Below, in pieces: positions 25,321-34,599 of a stretch of DNA of 41,802 bases (position 1 is the stretch's first letter; every line of letters starts with the position of its first letter). The notes below the pieces were generated by a model that worked only from the letters and a program-made list of their open reading frames with translations, made no database searches and was not told the DNA's origin. The DNA is from Caballeronia sp. BR00000012568055 (lineage in GTDB: Bacteria; Pseudomonadota; Gammaproteobacteria; Burkholderiales; Burkholderiaceae), in the NCBI RefSeq assembly GCF_029439455.1, contig NZ_JAQFVG010000309.1, positions 1-41,802 on the forward strand. The letters run 5' to 3'. Both the position numbers and the translations under genes were made by a program.

Positions 25321-27081
25321 TCAGTGGTGATCGCGCGGTTCCTCGAAAGTCTCGCGCAGAGCAATCTGCATGGTCGCGTGAATCTTCACACACCAGCGCC
25401 ACAACACGGTCAACAGCAGCGCCGCACACAGCAATACGCCGATCATCAGGCCGAAAGGCGGAAGAATGCCGCCCGATAAAGCCGCGACCAGCAAAAACAC
25501 GCCGAACATCGCGACGATCGGAATAAGGCCAGAAACCGCCGATCGAATCGCACGCGTAAAGCGCCCTGCTTTCGCCGGCTGCACGCTCACTTCGGCCAGC
25601 AACAACGCCAGCGATTCGAGCTTGCGATACACCGCCACCAGAAACGGCAACGCCACCAGCAGCGCCGCGCCCCACAGCACGACGCGCTGCGCATCGTCGG
25701 TTTCGAGCCAGCGCGACAGATAACTCGATGCAAACGGCGCGGAATACGATGCGCCCAGGAAAATTGCCGCCACCAGCGCCAGATTCACCGCGATCTGCAC
25801 CACGATGCGACGCGACATCGAAAAGAGCGTGGGGCCGCCGGACGCGGGCGTGAGGCTGGAGAGCCATTGCGAGTACAGACCGAACGTATTGGCGATCGGC
25901 GCGGGCATCGCGCGGGCGACGCGCAGTGTGAGCGGATCGGCGGCGCGCATCAGATACGGCGTGAGCAGCGTGGTCAGCGCCGAGACCGCGACCGCGATCG
26001 GATAGAGAAAGCCGCTCGTCACCTTCAGCGACAAACCCAGCGACGCGATGATGAACGAGAACTCGCCGATCTGCGCCACGCTCATGCCGACGCGCATCGA
26101 CGTACGTCCGTCCTTGCCAGCGAGGAACGTGCCGAGTCCGCACGAGACGATCTTGCCGAACACCACCGCCACGGTAATCACCGCGATCGGCCACGCATAA
26201 TCGACGAGCACGGTCGGATTCAACAGCAAGCCGATGGTCACGAAAAAGATCGCGGAGAACATGTCGCGCACCGGCGCGATCAGATGCTCGACACGCGCCA
26301 GACTTTTCGATTCCGCCATGATCGCGCCGATCAGAAACGCGCCGAGCGCGATCGAATAATCGAGCTTCACGACCAGCAGACAGAAGCCGAAGCAGAAGCC
26401 GAGCACGGTGACGAGCAGCATTTCATCGCTTTTGGCGCGTGCGACGTAATCGATCGCGCGCGGCACGATCAGAATGCCGACCACCAGCGACACCGTCATA
26501 AACAGCAGCAGTTTGCTCAGCGTGACGACCGCAATGCCCGCGCTCACCGACCCCGTCTGCGCGATGCCCGACAGCAGCACCAACATGGCAATCGCCAAAA
26601 TATCTTCGACGATCAGAATGCCGAACACGAGTTGCGCGAACTTCTCGCCCTTCATATTCAGCTCGGACAGCGCCTTGACGATAATCGTCGTCGATGAAAT
26701 GGCGAGCATCGCGCCCAGGAACAGCGAGTCCATTGCGTTCCAGCCGAACCATCGGCCGATCTCATAGCCGATCCAGATCATCAGCACGATCTCGGACAGC
26801 GCCGCGACGAAGGCCGTCGCGCCGACTTTGAACAGCTTGCGCAGACTGAATTCCAGCCCGAGCGAAAACATCAGAAATACGACGCCGAGTTCGCCAAGCG
26901 TTTGAATGGTGGCTTCGTCGTGGATCAGATTGAACGGCGGCGTGTACGGCCCGATGATGACGCCCGCAACGATATAGCCGAGCACCACCGGCTGCCGCAT
27001 GCGGTGAAACAGCACCGTCACGACGCCCGCGATGGCCATGATTACCGCCAAATCCTGAATAAAACCGATCGCGTGGTGCAT
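25321..27081 (-). CDS. CPA2-family monovalent cation:proton antiporter (Kef/YbaL-like) without RCK domain
   Basis: A 586-residue inner-membrane protein. The first ~390 residues are the Na+/H+ exchanger domain, with GYIVAGVIIGPYTPP, LGELGVVFLMFSLGLEFSLRKL, LAISSTTIIVKAL, and GILIVEDILAIAMLV, which holds the acidic ion-binding motif of Kef proteins. It should exchange K+ or Na+ for protons. Kef and YbaL end in a TrkA-N (RCK) nucleotide-binding domain. Here the last ~190 residues instead form further hydrophobic helices (IAVNLALVAAIFLGAS, LIPIVAMFGVFLLVAAL, GVLLCAALLLTVLW) and a short cytoplasmic tail. The ATG lies 150 bases after the glnB terminator side. Ion and control are unknown. Confidence 0.88.
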   Translation of the reverse strand: MHHAIGFIQDLAVIMAIAGVVTVLFHRMRQPVVLGYIVAGVIIGPYTPPFNLIHDEATIQTLGELGVVFLMFSLGLEFSLRKLFKVGATAFVAALSEIVLMIWIGYEIGRWFGWNAMDSLFLGAMLAISSTTIIVKALSELNMKGEKFAQLVFGILIVEDILAIAMLVLLSGIAQTGSVSAGIAVVTLSKLLLFMTVSLVVGILIVPRAIDYVARAKSDEMLLVTVLGFCFGFCLLVVKLDYSIALGAFLIGAIMAESKSLARVEHLIAPVRDMFSAIFFVTIGLLLNPTVLVDYAWPIAVITVAVVFGKIVSCGLGTFLAGKDGRTSMRVGMSVAQIGEFSFIIASLGLSLKVTSGFLYPIAVAVSALTTLLTPYLMRAADPLTLRVARAMPAPIANTFGLYSQWLSSLTPASGGPTLFSMSRRIVVQIAVNLALVAAIFLGASYSAPFASSYLSRWLETDDAQRVVLWGAALLVALPFLVAVYRKLESLALLLAEVSVQPAKAGRFTRAIRSAVSGLIPIVAMFGVFLLVAALSGGILPPFGLMIGVLLCAALLLTVLWRWCVKIHATMQIALRETFEEPRDHH

Positions 27082-27180
27082 CAGTCGAAATCCTTACAGA
27101 GAGATAACGGAATGACCGATGTTACCGCAGGGCAGTGAAATCGCGGAGATCGCTGCCTGCTTTTCGCTGGTGCATCAACG

Positions 27181-27207
27181 AAAAAGCCCGCTTCGATGAG
27201 CGGGCTT
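27181..27207 (-). terminator. Rho-independent terminator of glnB
   Basis: AAGCCCGCT (27184-27192) and AGCGGGCTT (27199-27207) form a 9-bp stem; on the minus strand five T residues follow (complement of 27181-27185). It lies 25 bases past the glnB stop. Confidence 0.9.
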
Positions 27208-27231
27208 CCAGTACTACGCAGGGTCGAAAAC

Positions 27232-27597
<366 letters not shown>

Positions 27598-27666
27598 TCA
27601 GGAAGGTGTCGATGTCTTTGATTCTAGCCGCGATTTAAGGTGTCAGCGGTCCAGTTAACCACGTAG

Positions 27667-29721
27667 TCACTCGCTTTCGGGCACGCGTTCCAGATCTTTA
27701 AGCCAAACAGTCGATTGCGAATCGCTCGGTGCGCGCCAGTCGCCGCGCGGTGACAGCGAACCGCCCGAACCAACCTTCGGCGCATTCGGTATGCACGAGC
27801 GTTTGAACTGGCTGGTACGGAAGAATCGATCGAGAAAGATGCGCAGATTCTTGCGGATATCGCCGAGATCGTACTGATTGCGCACCACGGTTGGGCCTTC
27901 GGGCCACGCGCCTTCATCACGATTCTTCCACGCGTGATATTCGAGAAACGCGACCTTCGCCGGCGCAAAACCGAAGCGCAGCGTGTAGTACAAATTGAAG
28001 TCCTGCAATTCGTACGGGCCGATCACGCTTTCCGTTTTTTGCTCGATCGCACCGTCCTTCTTGCCGGGGATGAGTTCGGGACTGATATCTGTGCTGAGAA
28101 TGTTTTCGAGCACATCAGTTCCCGTATCGCCGATTTGCCCCGACTCCGCGACCCAGCGCACCAGATGCGTGATCAGCGTCTTCGGCACGCTGGCGTTCAC
28201 GTTGTAGTGCGACATGTGATCGCCGACGCCGTACGTGCACCATCCGAGCGCAAGCTCGCTCAAATCGCCCGTGCCAATCACGATCGCGTTATTGAAGTTT
28301 GCTAGTCGGAACAAGTGGCTCGTGCGCTCGCCCGCCTGCACGTTCTCGTACGTGATGTCGTATTGCTCGCCGCCCGTGCTGTGCGGATGGCCGATATCCG
28401 CCAGCATCTGAATGCAGCTCGGACGAATATCAATTTCCTGCGCCGTGCAGCCGATCACTTCCATCAACTCGCGCGCCTGTTTCAAGGTGCGGTCGCTGGT
28501 GGCGAAACCAGGCATCGTATAAGCGAGGATATTGGCGCGCGGCAGGTTGAGGCGATCCATCGCTTTTGCGCACACGAGCAGTGCATGCGTCGAATCCAGT
28601 CCGCCCGATACGCCGATCACCACCTTCGACATGCCCGACGATTGCAGCCGCTGCAACAGCGCCTGCACCTGGATGTTGTAGACCTCGTTGCATCGTTCGT
28701 CGCGGCGGGTGGCATCGGACGGAACGTAGGGGAAACGTTCGACGCGGCGTTCCAGCGGCAGCTTTCCTTGCGCCGGAATCGAAAGCGGGAATTCGATCAC
28801 ATCGAACTTCGCGACCTCTTCCGCATGCCGATGCGTCGAACGTCCGAACGTCGTCTGACGCATGCGTTCGCGCGAGAGCCTTTCGAGATCGACATCGGCG
28901 AAGATGAGATGCGAGTCGGCAGAGAAGCGTTCGGACTCGGCGAGCAACTCACCGTTCTCGTAAATCAGTCCTTGCCCGTCCCACGCCAGATCGGTCGATG
29001 ATTCACCATCGCCCGCCGACGTGTACAGATACGCCGCCACGCATCGCGCCGACTGTTGCCCGACCAGTTGATGCCGATACCGCGACTTCCCCACCACGAT
29101 ATTCGATGCCGACAGATTCACCAGCACCGTCGCGCCCGCGAGCGCCGCGAACGACGACGGCGGAATCGGCACCCACACGTCCTCGCAAATTTCGACGTGG
29201 AAGCGGAACAGCGGCAAATCTTCGATCTGAAACAGCAGCGATGCGCCGAACGGCACGTCCTGACCGCATAACGACAACGTGGTCGTGGTGGCGGCATCGG
29301 CGGGGCTGAACTGACGCGCCTCGTAAAACTCGCCGTAGTTCGGCAGATAGCTTTTCGGCACCACGCCGCGGATGAAACCATCGGCAATCACGATCGCGCA
29401 GTTGAAGAGCTTGTGCTCGACGCGAACCGGCGCGCCGACGATCATCGCGATCTTCAGCCCTTTCGATGCTTCGAGAATCTCGCTCAACGCGTCTTCGCAG
29501 GCATCGAGCAAGGCGCGCTGATGAAACAAGTCGTCGCATGTATAAGCGCTGATGCCAAGCTCGGGAAACGCCACGAGCACCGCGCCGCGCGCCGCCGCCT
29601 GCTTGGCGAGATCGATGGTCTGCGACGCGTTGTATGCGGGATCAGCGACCTTGCACGTCGGCACGCCAACGGCGACACGCGCGAAATCATGGCTATACAG
29701 ATTAAAAAAGTCTCTCTTCAT
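27667..29721 (-). CDS. nadE: Glutamine-dependent NAD+ synthetase
   Basis: A 684-residue two-domain enzyme that makes the last step of NAD synthesis, amidating deamido-NAD with ATP and glutamine. The N-terminal nitrilase-type glutaminase has the triad Glu54 ([10 protein letters not shown]), Lys123 ([13 protein letters not shown]) and Cys179 (HVEICEDVW). The synthetase half has the PP-loop GVSGGLDST near residue 370 and later [25 protein letters not shown]. The length matches the glutamine-using form. It begins [20 protein letters not shown]. glnB follows on the same strand, which ties nitrogen status to the operon in many betaproteobacteria. The upstream GNAT-like gene is on the same strand, 66 bases away. 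Confidence 0.96.
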   Translation of the reverse strand: MKRDFFNLYSHDFARVAVGVPTCKVADPAYNASQTIDLAKQAAARGAVLVAFPELGISAYTCDDLFHQRALLDACEDALSEILEASKGLKIAMIVGAPVRVEHKLFNCAIVIADGFIRGVVPKSYLPNYGEFYEARQFSPADAATTTTLSLCGQDVPFGASLLFQIEDLPLFRFHVEICEDVWVPIPPSSFAALAGATVLVNLSASNIVVGKSRYRHQLVGQQSARCVAAYLYTSAGDGESSTDLAWDGQGLIYENGELLAESERFSADSHLIFADVDLERLSRERMRQTTFGRSTHRHAEEVAKFDVIEFPLSIPAQGKLPLERRVERFPYVPSDATRRDERCNEVYNIQVQALLQRLQSSGMSKVVIGVSGGLDSTHALLVCAKAMDRLNLPRANILAYTMPGFATSDRTLKQARELMEVIGCTAQEIDIRPSCIQMLADIGHPHSTGGEQYDITYENVQAGERTSHLFRLANFNNAIVIGTGDLSELALGWCTYGVGDHMSHYNVNASVPKTLITHLVRWVAESGQIGDTGTDVLENILSTDISPELIPGKKDGAIEQKTESVIGPYELQDFNLYYTLRFGFAPAKVAFLEYHAWKNRDEGAWPEGPTVVRNQYDLGDIRKNLRIFLDRFFRTSQFKRSCIPNAPKVGSGGSLSPRGDWRAPSDSQSTVWLKDLERVPESE

Positions 29722-29787
29722 TTCATCATTCCGCGCGTGGGCTTAAAAGTGCCGAATCAAGTGCCGAATCGATTATCGCATGCAGAT

Positions 29788-30927
29788 TCAGGGCTTTTTT
29801 CTGAATGGCGTATGCGCTTCGAGCTCTTGAATATGCTGATCCATCGCTTCGGTTTCAGCATCCAGAAACTCGCTGATGGCATGCGCAAAACGCTGATCCG
29901 CGATCCAGTGCGCGGACCATGTCGGCGTCGGCAACATGCCGCGCGACATCTTGTGCACGCCCTGCGCGCCGCCTTCGAATCGCGCCAATTTATGCTCGAT
30001 GCAATACGCGATGCCCTGCATATAGCAAGTCTCGAAGTGCAGCCCGGAGATGAACTCGCGCGTGCCCCAATATCGGCCATACATCACGTCACCGCCGATC
30101 ATATTGAGCGCGCACGCGAGCCGCTGGCCGTCCGCTTCGGCAATAACGAGCAGCATGCTGTCGGGCGATTCCGCGTGAATCTTGCCGAAGAACTCGCGCG
30201 TCAGATACGGCGGATTCCAGTGCTCGCGATAGGTGTTGTCGTAGCAGTCGTAGAAGAAATCGAGCGCGCTCTGGTCGATTTCATGACCGCGCAGCCATGT
30301 GTAGGTGACGCCTGCATCGGTCACGCGGCGGCGATCCTGCTTGATCTTTTTGCGCTTGTCGTGACTCATGGTGGCGAGGAAGGCATCGAAATGTTCGTAG
30401 CCTTCGGGCGTGTTTTCCCAATGGAATTGCACGCCCTCACGCAGCATGTAACCGGCGTCCGTCAGCGCTTCGATATCTTGTTCCTGCGGAAAGAGCACGT
30501 GCAGCGACGAGATATCCATCTGCTTCGAGAACTCGATTGCACCACGCGCGAGCAACACGCGATCGTGATGATCCGCCGCGATCAGGCGCGGACCTGTTAC
30601 CGGAGAAAACGGCACGGCGGACAAGGCCTTCGGGTAATAGCGCAGACCGTGGCGCTCGAAGGCGTCGGCCCAGGCGTGATCGAACACGTATTCGCCGCGT
30701 GAGTGAGACTTGAGATACAGCGGCATCGCACCGGCAAATTCGCCGTCGCGCTTCAAAATCAGATGATGCGCGCGCCAGCCCGTTCGCTTGACCGCGCAGC
30801 CCGTCGCCTGCAATGCGGACAGAAACGCGTGCCGCACAAACGGATTGTCCCCGGCGATGCGGTTCCACTCGTGCGCAGGGATATCGTCGAGCGTATCGAC
30901 CACATGAATTTCGACCTCGCGATTCAA
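29788..30927 (-). CDS. GNAT/FemAB-like protein (DUF482, peptidogalycan-biosynthesis-type)
   Basis: A 379-residue cytoplasmic protein. The features NPFVRHAFLSALQATGCAVKRTGW, ADAFERHGLRYYPKALSAVPFSPVTGPRL and GLHFETCYMQGIAYCIEHKLARFEGGAQGVHK match the DUF482 family, which has a doubled GNAT fold related to FemAB aminoacyltransferases. Members are often annotated as N-acetyltransferase or peptidogalycan biosynthesis protein; the true reaction is not established. The start MNREVEIHVVDTLDDI is the only good one. It is upstream of nadE and divergent from the GIY-YIG gene. The family call is firm, function uncertain. Confidence 0.83.
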   Translation of the reverse strand: MNREVEIHVVDTLDDIPAHEWNRIAGDNPFVRHAFLSALQATGCAVKRTGWRAHHLILKRDGEFAGAMPLYLKSHSRGEYVFDHAWADAFERHGLRYYPKALSAVPFSPVTGPRLIAADHHDRVLLARGAIEFSKQMDISSLHVLFPQEQDIEALTDAGYMLREGVQFHWENTPEGYEHFDAFLATMSHDKRKKIKQDRRRVTDAGVTYTWLRGHEIDQSALDFFYDCYDNTYREHWNPPYLTREFFGKIHAESPDSMLLVIAEADGQRLACALNMIGGDVMYGRYWGTREFISGLHFETCYMQGIAYCIEHKLARFEGGAQGVHKMSRGMLPTPTWSAHWIADQRFAHAISEFLDAETEAMDQHIQELEAHTPFRKKP

Positions 30928-31080
30928 CAGGCTGTCCTCGCTTGATTGAACGATTAGCGCGTCACGCGCGCCCGGAAGCGGCTATTTTCGCTTAAGTCGC
31001 CGACAGACGCCGAAGCGGACTGCGTGCCCCGACGCGGTGCTTTCAGCGATAATGCGCGGCAAATCTTCCTCAACTCGCCG

Positions 31081-31362
31081 ATGCCCTGGTTCCTCTATCT
31101 GATCGAATGCGACGACGGCAGCCTTTATACGGGCATCGCCACGGACGTCGAAGCACGCTTCGTCGCGCATGCGAGCGGCAAGGGCGCGCGTTATACGCGC
31201 TCGCGCAAGCCGTTGCGCGTGCTGGCATCGTTCGAACTGGCGGGACGGTCGGAAGCGCTGCGGGCGGAGTATCGCGTGAAGCAATTGACGGCGCGGCAGA
31301 AGCGCGCGTTGATTGCGGGGGAAAGGACGTTGGAGTCTTTGTTTGCGTCGGAAGAAGAATAA
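31081..31362 (+). CDS. GIY-YIG nuclease domain protein (YhbQ family)
   Basis: A 93-residue one-domain protein. I start at MPWFLYLIECDDGSLYTGIA (31081), since the 19 residues before it are not conserved in the family. YLIECDDGSLYTGI is the GIY-YIG motif in the YhbQ form, followed by an Arg in helix 1 (DVEARFVAHASGKGARYTRS) and a Glu in EALRAEYRVKQLT. Such small proteins act on DNA ends or damaged DNA in vitro; their cell role is unclear. It stands alone, divergent from the GNAT-like gene, and converges with the pyrophosphatase gene. Confidence 0.88.
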   Translation: MPWFLYLIECDDGSLYTGIATDVEARFVAHASGKGARYTRSRKPLRVLASFELAGRSEALRAEYRVKQLTARQKRALIAGERTLESLFASEEE

Positions 31363-31442
31363 AGACGCGGCGTAACGCTTGCGGCATCGGCAATCCCCGC
31401 GTCGATGCTTTCAACGCGTATTCCCCGCGATTACGCGAAAAC

Positions 31443-31472
31443 AAAAAGGGCAAGCCAACCGGCTTGCCCTTT
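31443..31472 (-). terminator. Rho-independent terminator of ppa
   Basis: AAAGGGCAAGCC (31445-31456) pairs perfectly with GGCTTGCCCTTT (31461-31472) around a 4-base loop, and T residues follow on the minus strand. It lies 24 bases past the ppa stop and may also end the convergent GIY-YIG message. Confidence 0.93.
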
Positions 31473-31496
31473 GTACGGACATCGGAAAAACGAAGC

Positions 31497-32024
31497 TTAC
31501 TTCTTATAGTTCGCCACGCCTTCCGAAATTTCCTTGTGCGCTGCGTCGATGCCGTCCCAGCCTTCGACCTTCACCCACTTGCCCTTCTCGAGCGCCTTGT
31601 AGTTCTCGAAGAAGTGGCGGATCTGATCCTTCAGGAACTCAGGCACGTCGTCCACCGACTTGAGGTTGGCCGTCATCGGGCAAACCTTGTCGTGGGGAAC
31701 TGCGATCAGCTTGGCATCGACGCCCGATTCGTCGGTCATCTTCAGCATGCCCAGCGCGCGCGAGCGCACCACGGAACCTGCCAGCAGCGGATACGGCGTG
31801 ATAACCAGGACATCGACCGGATCGCCGTCGCCGGAAAGCGTTTGCGGAATGAAACCGTAGTTGGCCGGATAGCGCATGCCGGTGCCGATAAAGCGATCGA
31901 CCACGAGCAGGCCCATGTCCTTGTCCGCTTCGTATTTGACCGGATCAGCCTGCGCCGGGATTTCGATAATCACGTTGAAATCCTGCGGGAGATCCTTGCC
32001 GGGAGGTACGTTATTGAAGCTCAT
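31497..32024 (-). CDS. ppa: Inorganic pyrophosphatase
   Basis: A 175-residue soluble family I pyrophosphatase that splits pyrophosphate to phosphate and so drives biosynthesis forward. The start [20 protein letters not shown] is the family's usual N-terminus; a frame open 36 codons further up is rejected. The metal-binding signature DGDPVD is at residues 66-71, with [13 protein letters not shown] before it and [17 protein letters not shown] after it. Length and motifs are those of the E. coli and Burkholderia enzymes. It is a single gene with its own promoter and terminator, divergent from the aldehyde dehydrogenase gene. Confidence 0.96.
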   Translation of the reverse strand: MSFNNVPPGKDLPQDFNVIIEIPAQADPVKYEADKDMGLLVVDRFIGTGMRYPANYGFIPQTLSGDGDPVDVLVITPYPLLAGSVVRSRALGMLKMTDESGVDAKLIAVPHDKVCPMTANLKSVDDVPEFLKDQIRHFFENYKALEKGKWVKVEGWDGIDAAHKEISEGVANYKK

Positions 32025-32138
32025 GAGCGCTCTCTTGGAGAAGTTGAGTTTTGAAATCCGATGCGCCCGGCGCGTGACATAACGCACAACGCGGGCGGCT
32101 GGCAGGTGCGCGGATGCACCGTGATGAATCACTCAGGC

Positions 32139-32144
32139 ATTATA
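32139..32144 (-). promoter_or_regulatory. Likely -10 box for ppa
   Basis: The minus strand reads TATAAT here, a perfect sigma-70 -10 box, which would start transcription near 32132 and give a ~108-base leader before ppa. No good -35 box is seen 16-18 bases further up, so the promoter may rely on an activator or be weak. Confidence 0.45.
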
Positions 32145-32247
32145 GCCAAACGACTTTGCAGCCCGGCGCGCCGCGGATATTGGCGCGATAATCGAACGGC
32201 GCAGCACTTTCCATTCAGCACCAAAAATGCCTGACAAGGAGACATGC

Positions 32248-33687
32248 ATGGAAGACGCGAAGCATTTCATCAATAACCGATGGGTCGCGCCATCGGTCAA
32301 CGAAACCATTCCCGTTGTCGATCCCTCCGATGGCCAGATGTTCGCGCAGATCGCGCGCGGCACGGCGGCGGATATCGATCGCGCCGTGGCCGCGGCCCGC
32401 ACCGCGTTCGATGGCGCGTGGGGCGCAACCAGCGCCGCCGAGCGCGGCCGCATCCTCGCGCGTTTGTCGATGCTGATCGCATCGTGCCACGAGGAAATCG
32501 CGCAACTCGAAGCACGCGATACCGGCAAGCCGATGAAGCAGGCACGCGCCGATGCAACCGGCATCGCGCGCTATTTCGAGTTCTACGCAGGCGCCGCCGA
32601 CAAGCTGCACGGCGAAACGCTGCCGTATCAGACCGGCTTTACCGTGCTGACGATCCGCGAGGCGCACGGCGTGACCGGCCATATCGTGCCGTGGAACTAT
32701 CCGCTGCAGATTTTCGGGCGAAGCGTCGGCGCGGCGCTGGCGACGGGCAACGCGTGCGTCGTCAAGCCGGCGGAGGACGCGTGTCTGTCGCTGTTGCGCA
32801 TCGCGGAGCTGGCGGCGGAAGCGGGCTTGCCGGAAGGCGCGCTGAATATCGTCACGGGTTACGGACATGAGGCGGGCGCGGCGCTCGCGCGGCATCCGGG
32901 CATCGATCATATTTCGTTCACGGGTTCGCCCGCGACGGGCGCGGCCGTCACCAAAATGGCCGCCGATAACCACGTCCCCGTCACGCTCGAACTCGGCGGC
33001 AAGTCCCCGCAAATCGTTTTCGCCGATGCCGATTTCGACGCCGCCCTGCCCGTGCTGGTCGCCGCGATCATCCAGAACGCGGGACAGACGTGCTCGGCGG
33101 GCAGCCGCGTGTTGATCGAACGATCCGCTTATGAACCGCTGCTGGACCGTTTGTCGGAGGCATTCACGGCGCTGAAAGTCGGCCCGAGCAAGCTCGATCT
33201 CGACTGCGGCCCGCTCATCAGCGCAAAGCAGCAGCAACGCGTGTGGGACTTTTTATCCGATGCCCAGCACGACGGCATCACCATGGCCGCGCACGGCGAA
33301 GTGGTTTCCGACGCGCCCGAATCCGGCTTCTATCAAGCCCCGACTCTATTACGCGATGTCCCGCCGACACACCGCCTCGCGCGCGAAGAGGTCTTCGGCC
33401 CGGTCCTCGCCGCGATGCCCTTCGACGATGAAGCCGACGCGCTGAAACTCGCCAACGGCACCGACTACGGCCTGGTCGCCGGCATCTGGACCCGCGACGG
33501 CGCGCGTCAGATGCGCCTCGCGCGACGCGTGCGCTCGGGACAAGTGTTCATCAACAACTACGGCGCGGGCGGCGGTATCGAATTGCCGTTCGGCGGCGTC
33601 AAGCATTCGGGACACGGACGCGAAAAAGGCTTCGAAGCGCTGTACGGTTTCACCACGCTTAAAACCATCGCTATCAAACACGGATAA
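32248..33687 (+). CDS. NAD(P)-dependent aldehyde dehydrogenase
   Basis: A 479-residue class I aldehyde dehydrogenase that oxidises an aldehyde to its acid. The ATG at 32248 is preceded by AAGGAG at ideal spacing; a start 7 codons earlier is less likely. Key residues: Asn150 in VPWNYPLQIF, Glu248 in LELGGKSPQIVF and the nucleophile Cys282 in QNAGQTCSAGSRVLI. The FTGSPATGAAV cofactor loop is intact, and so is the C-terminal ELPFGGVKHSGHGREKG. It resembles betaine-aldehyde or gamma-aminobutyraldehyde type enzymes, but the substrate cannot be fixed. It is followed after 26 bases by a short-chain dehydrogenase and then an MFS carrier, suggesting uptake plus stepwise oxidation of one compound. Confidence 0.93.
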   Translation: MEDAKHFINNRWVAPSVNETIPVVDPSDGQMFAQIARGTAADIDRAVAAARTAFDGAWGATSAAERGRILARLSMLIASCHEEIAQLEARDTGKPMKQARADATGIARYFEFYAGAADKLHGETLPYQTGFTVLTIREAHGVTGHIVPWNYPLQIFGRSVGAALATGNACVVKPAEDACLSLLRIAELAAEAGLPEGALNIVTGYGHEAGAALARHPGIDHISFTGSPATGAAVTKMAADNHVPVTLELGGKSPQIVFADADFDAALPVLVAAIIQNAGQTCSAGSRVLIERSAYEPLLDRLSEAFTALKVGPSKLDLDCGPLISAKQQQRVWDFLSDAQHDGITMAAHGEVVSDAPESGFYQAPTLLRDVPPTHRLAREEVFGPVLAAMPFDDEADALKLANGTDYGLVAGIWTRDGARQMRLARRVRSGQVFINNYGAGGGIELPFGGVKHSGHGREKGFEALYGFTTLKTIAIKHG

Positions 33688-33713
33688 GCACGGCTAAACA
33701 AGGAGACGACAAG

Positions 33714-34490
33714 ATGCGACTGCAAGGCAAAACGGTGATCGTGACGGGCGGCGGCTCGGGTTTCGGCGAAGGCATTGCGAAGACGTTCGCGCGGGAAGGC
33801 GCGAATGTCGTCGTCAACGATCTGAATGGCGCGGCGGCCGAGCGCGTGGCGAGCGAGATCGCGCTGGCTTCATCGCCCGAAGTGAAGCACGGGCGCGCGA
33901 TCGCCGTTCAGGGCGATGTGACCAAACGCGACGACTGGCAAAAGCTGCACGATGCGGCGATCGAAGATTTCGGCAGCGTGCAGGTGGTTGTGAATAACGC
34001 GGGCACCACGCATCGGAATAAACCGGTGATGGAAGTGACCGAAGCCGAGTTCGATCGCGTGTATGCGGTGAACGTGAAGAGCATCTACTGGAGCGTCGAG
34101 CAGTTCGTGCCGTATTTTCGGCAGCAAGGCGGCGGCGCGTTTATCAACGTGGCATCGACGGCGGGCGTGCGGCCGCGTCCAGGTCTCGTCTGGTACAACG
34201 GCTCGAAGGCGGCGGTGATTATCGCGAGCAAGGCGCTGGCGGTCGAGCTGGGACCGGACCGTATCCGCGTGAACTGCATCAATCCGGTGATGGGCGAAAC
34301 CGCGCTGCTGTCCGAGTTCATGGGCATGGAAGACACGCCCGAGAACCGCCGCAAATTCCTCGCGACCATTCCGCTCGGCAGGCTTTCCACGCCGCAGGAT
34401 ATTGCGAATGCGGCGCTTTATCTTGCATCGGACGATGCAGAGTTCATTACCGGCGTGGCGCTGGAAGTGGATGGCGGGCGCTGCGTGTAA
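33714..34490 (+). CDS. Short-chain dehydrogenase/reductase (SDR)
   Basis: A 258-residue classical SDR that oxidises an alcohol or reduces a ketone with NAD(P). The nucleotide motif is TGGGSGFGEGI (residues 11-21). NNAG lies near residue 93 and the catalytic set is Ser148, Tyr161 and Lys165 (YNGSK). An Asp in VVNDLN at the end of strand 2 favours NAD over NADP. The ATG follows AAGGAGACGAC, a strong ribosome site, 26 bases after the aldehyde dehydrogenase stop, so the two are co-translated. Alcohol to aldehyde to acid oxidation by this pair is a natural reading but not proven. Confidence 0.93.
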   Translation: MRLQGKTVIVTGGGSGFGEGIAKTFAREGANVVVNDLNGAAAERVASEIALASSPEVKHGRAIAVQGDVTKRDDWQKLHDAAIEDFGSVQVVVNNAGTTHRNKPVMEVTEAEFDRVYAVNVKSIYWSVEQFVPYFRQQGGGAFINVASTAGVRPRPGLVWYNGSKAAVIIASKALAVELGPDRIRVNCINPVMGETALLSEFMGMEDTPENRRKFLATIPLGRLSTPQDIANAALYLASDDAEFITGVALEVDGGRCV

Positions 34491-34527
34491 AAGGCCGATT
34501 CATCGGTGTTTTCCTGATGCCGATCAG

Positions 34528-34557
34528 TTACTTGGCGCGCTTTGCAAAGGCTAGAAT
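34528..34557 (+). promoter_or_regulatory. Possible promoter for the MFS gene
   Basis: TTACTT (34528-34533) and TAGAAT (34552-34557) are 18 bases apart, a fair -10 and a poor -35. If real, the transporter has its own promoter besides read-through from the dehydrogenase genes. Confidence 0.35.
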
Positions 34558-34570
34558 TCTTACGCCCATG

Positions 34571-34580
34571 TAATCGATTA
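34571..34580. promoter_or_regulatory. Palindrome TAATCGATTA before the MFS gene
   Basis: A perfect 10-base palindrome 19 bases upstream of the MFS start, just downstream of the possible -10 box, where a repressor would block transcription or initiation. No regulator gene is adjacent, so the binder is unknown. Confidence 0.4.
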
Positions 34581-34599
34581 TCAAAATACGGAGACACCG

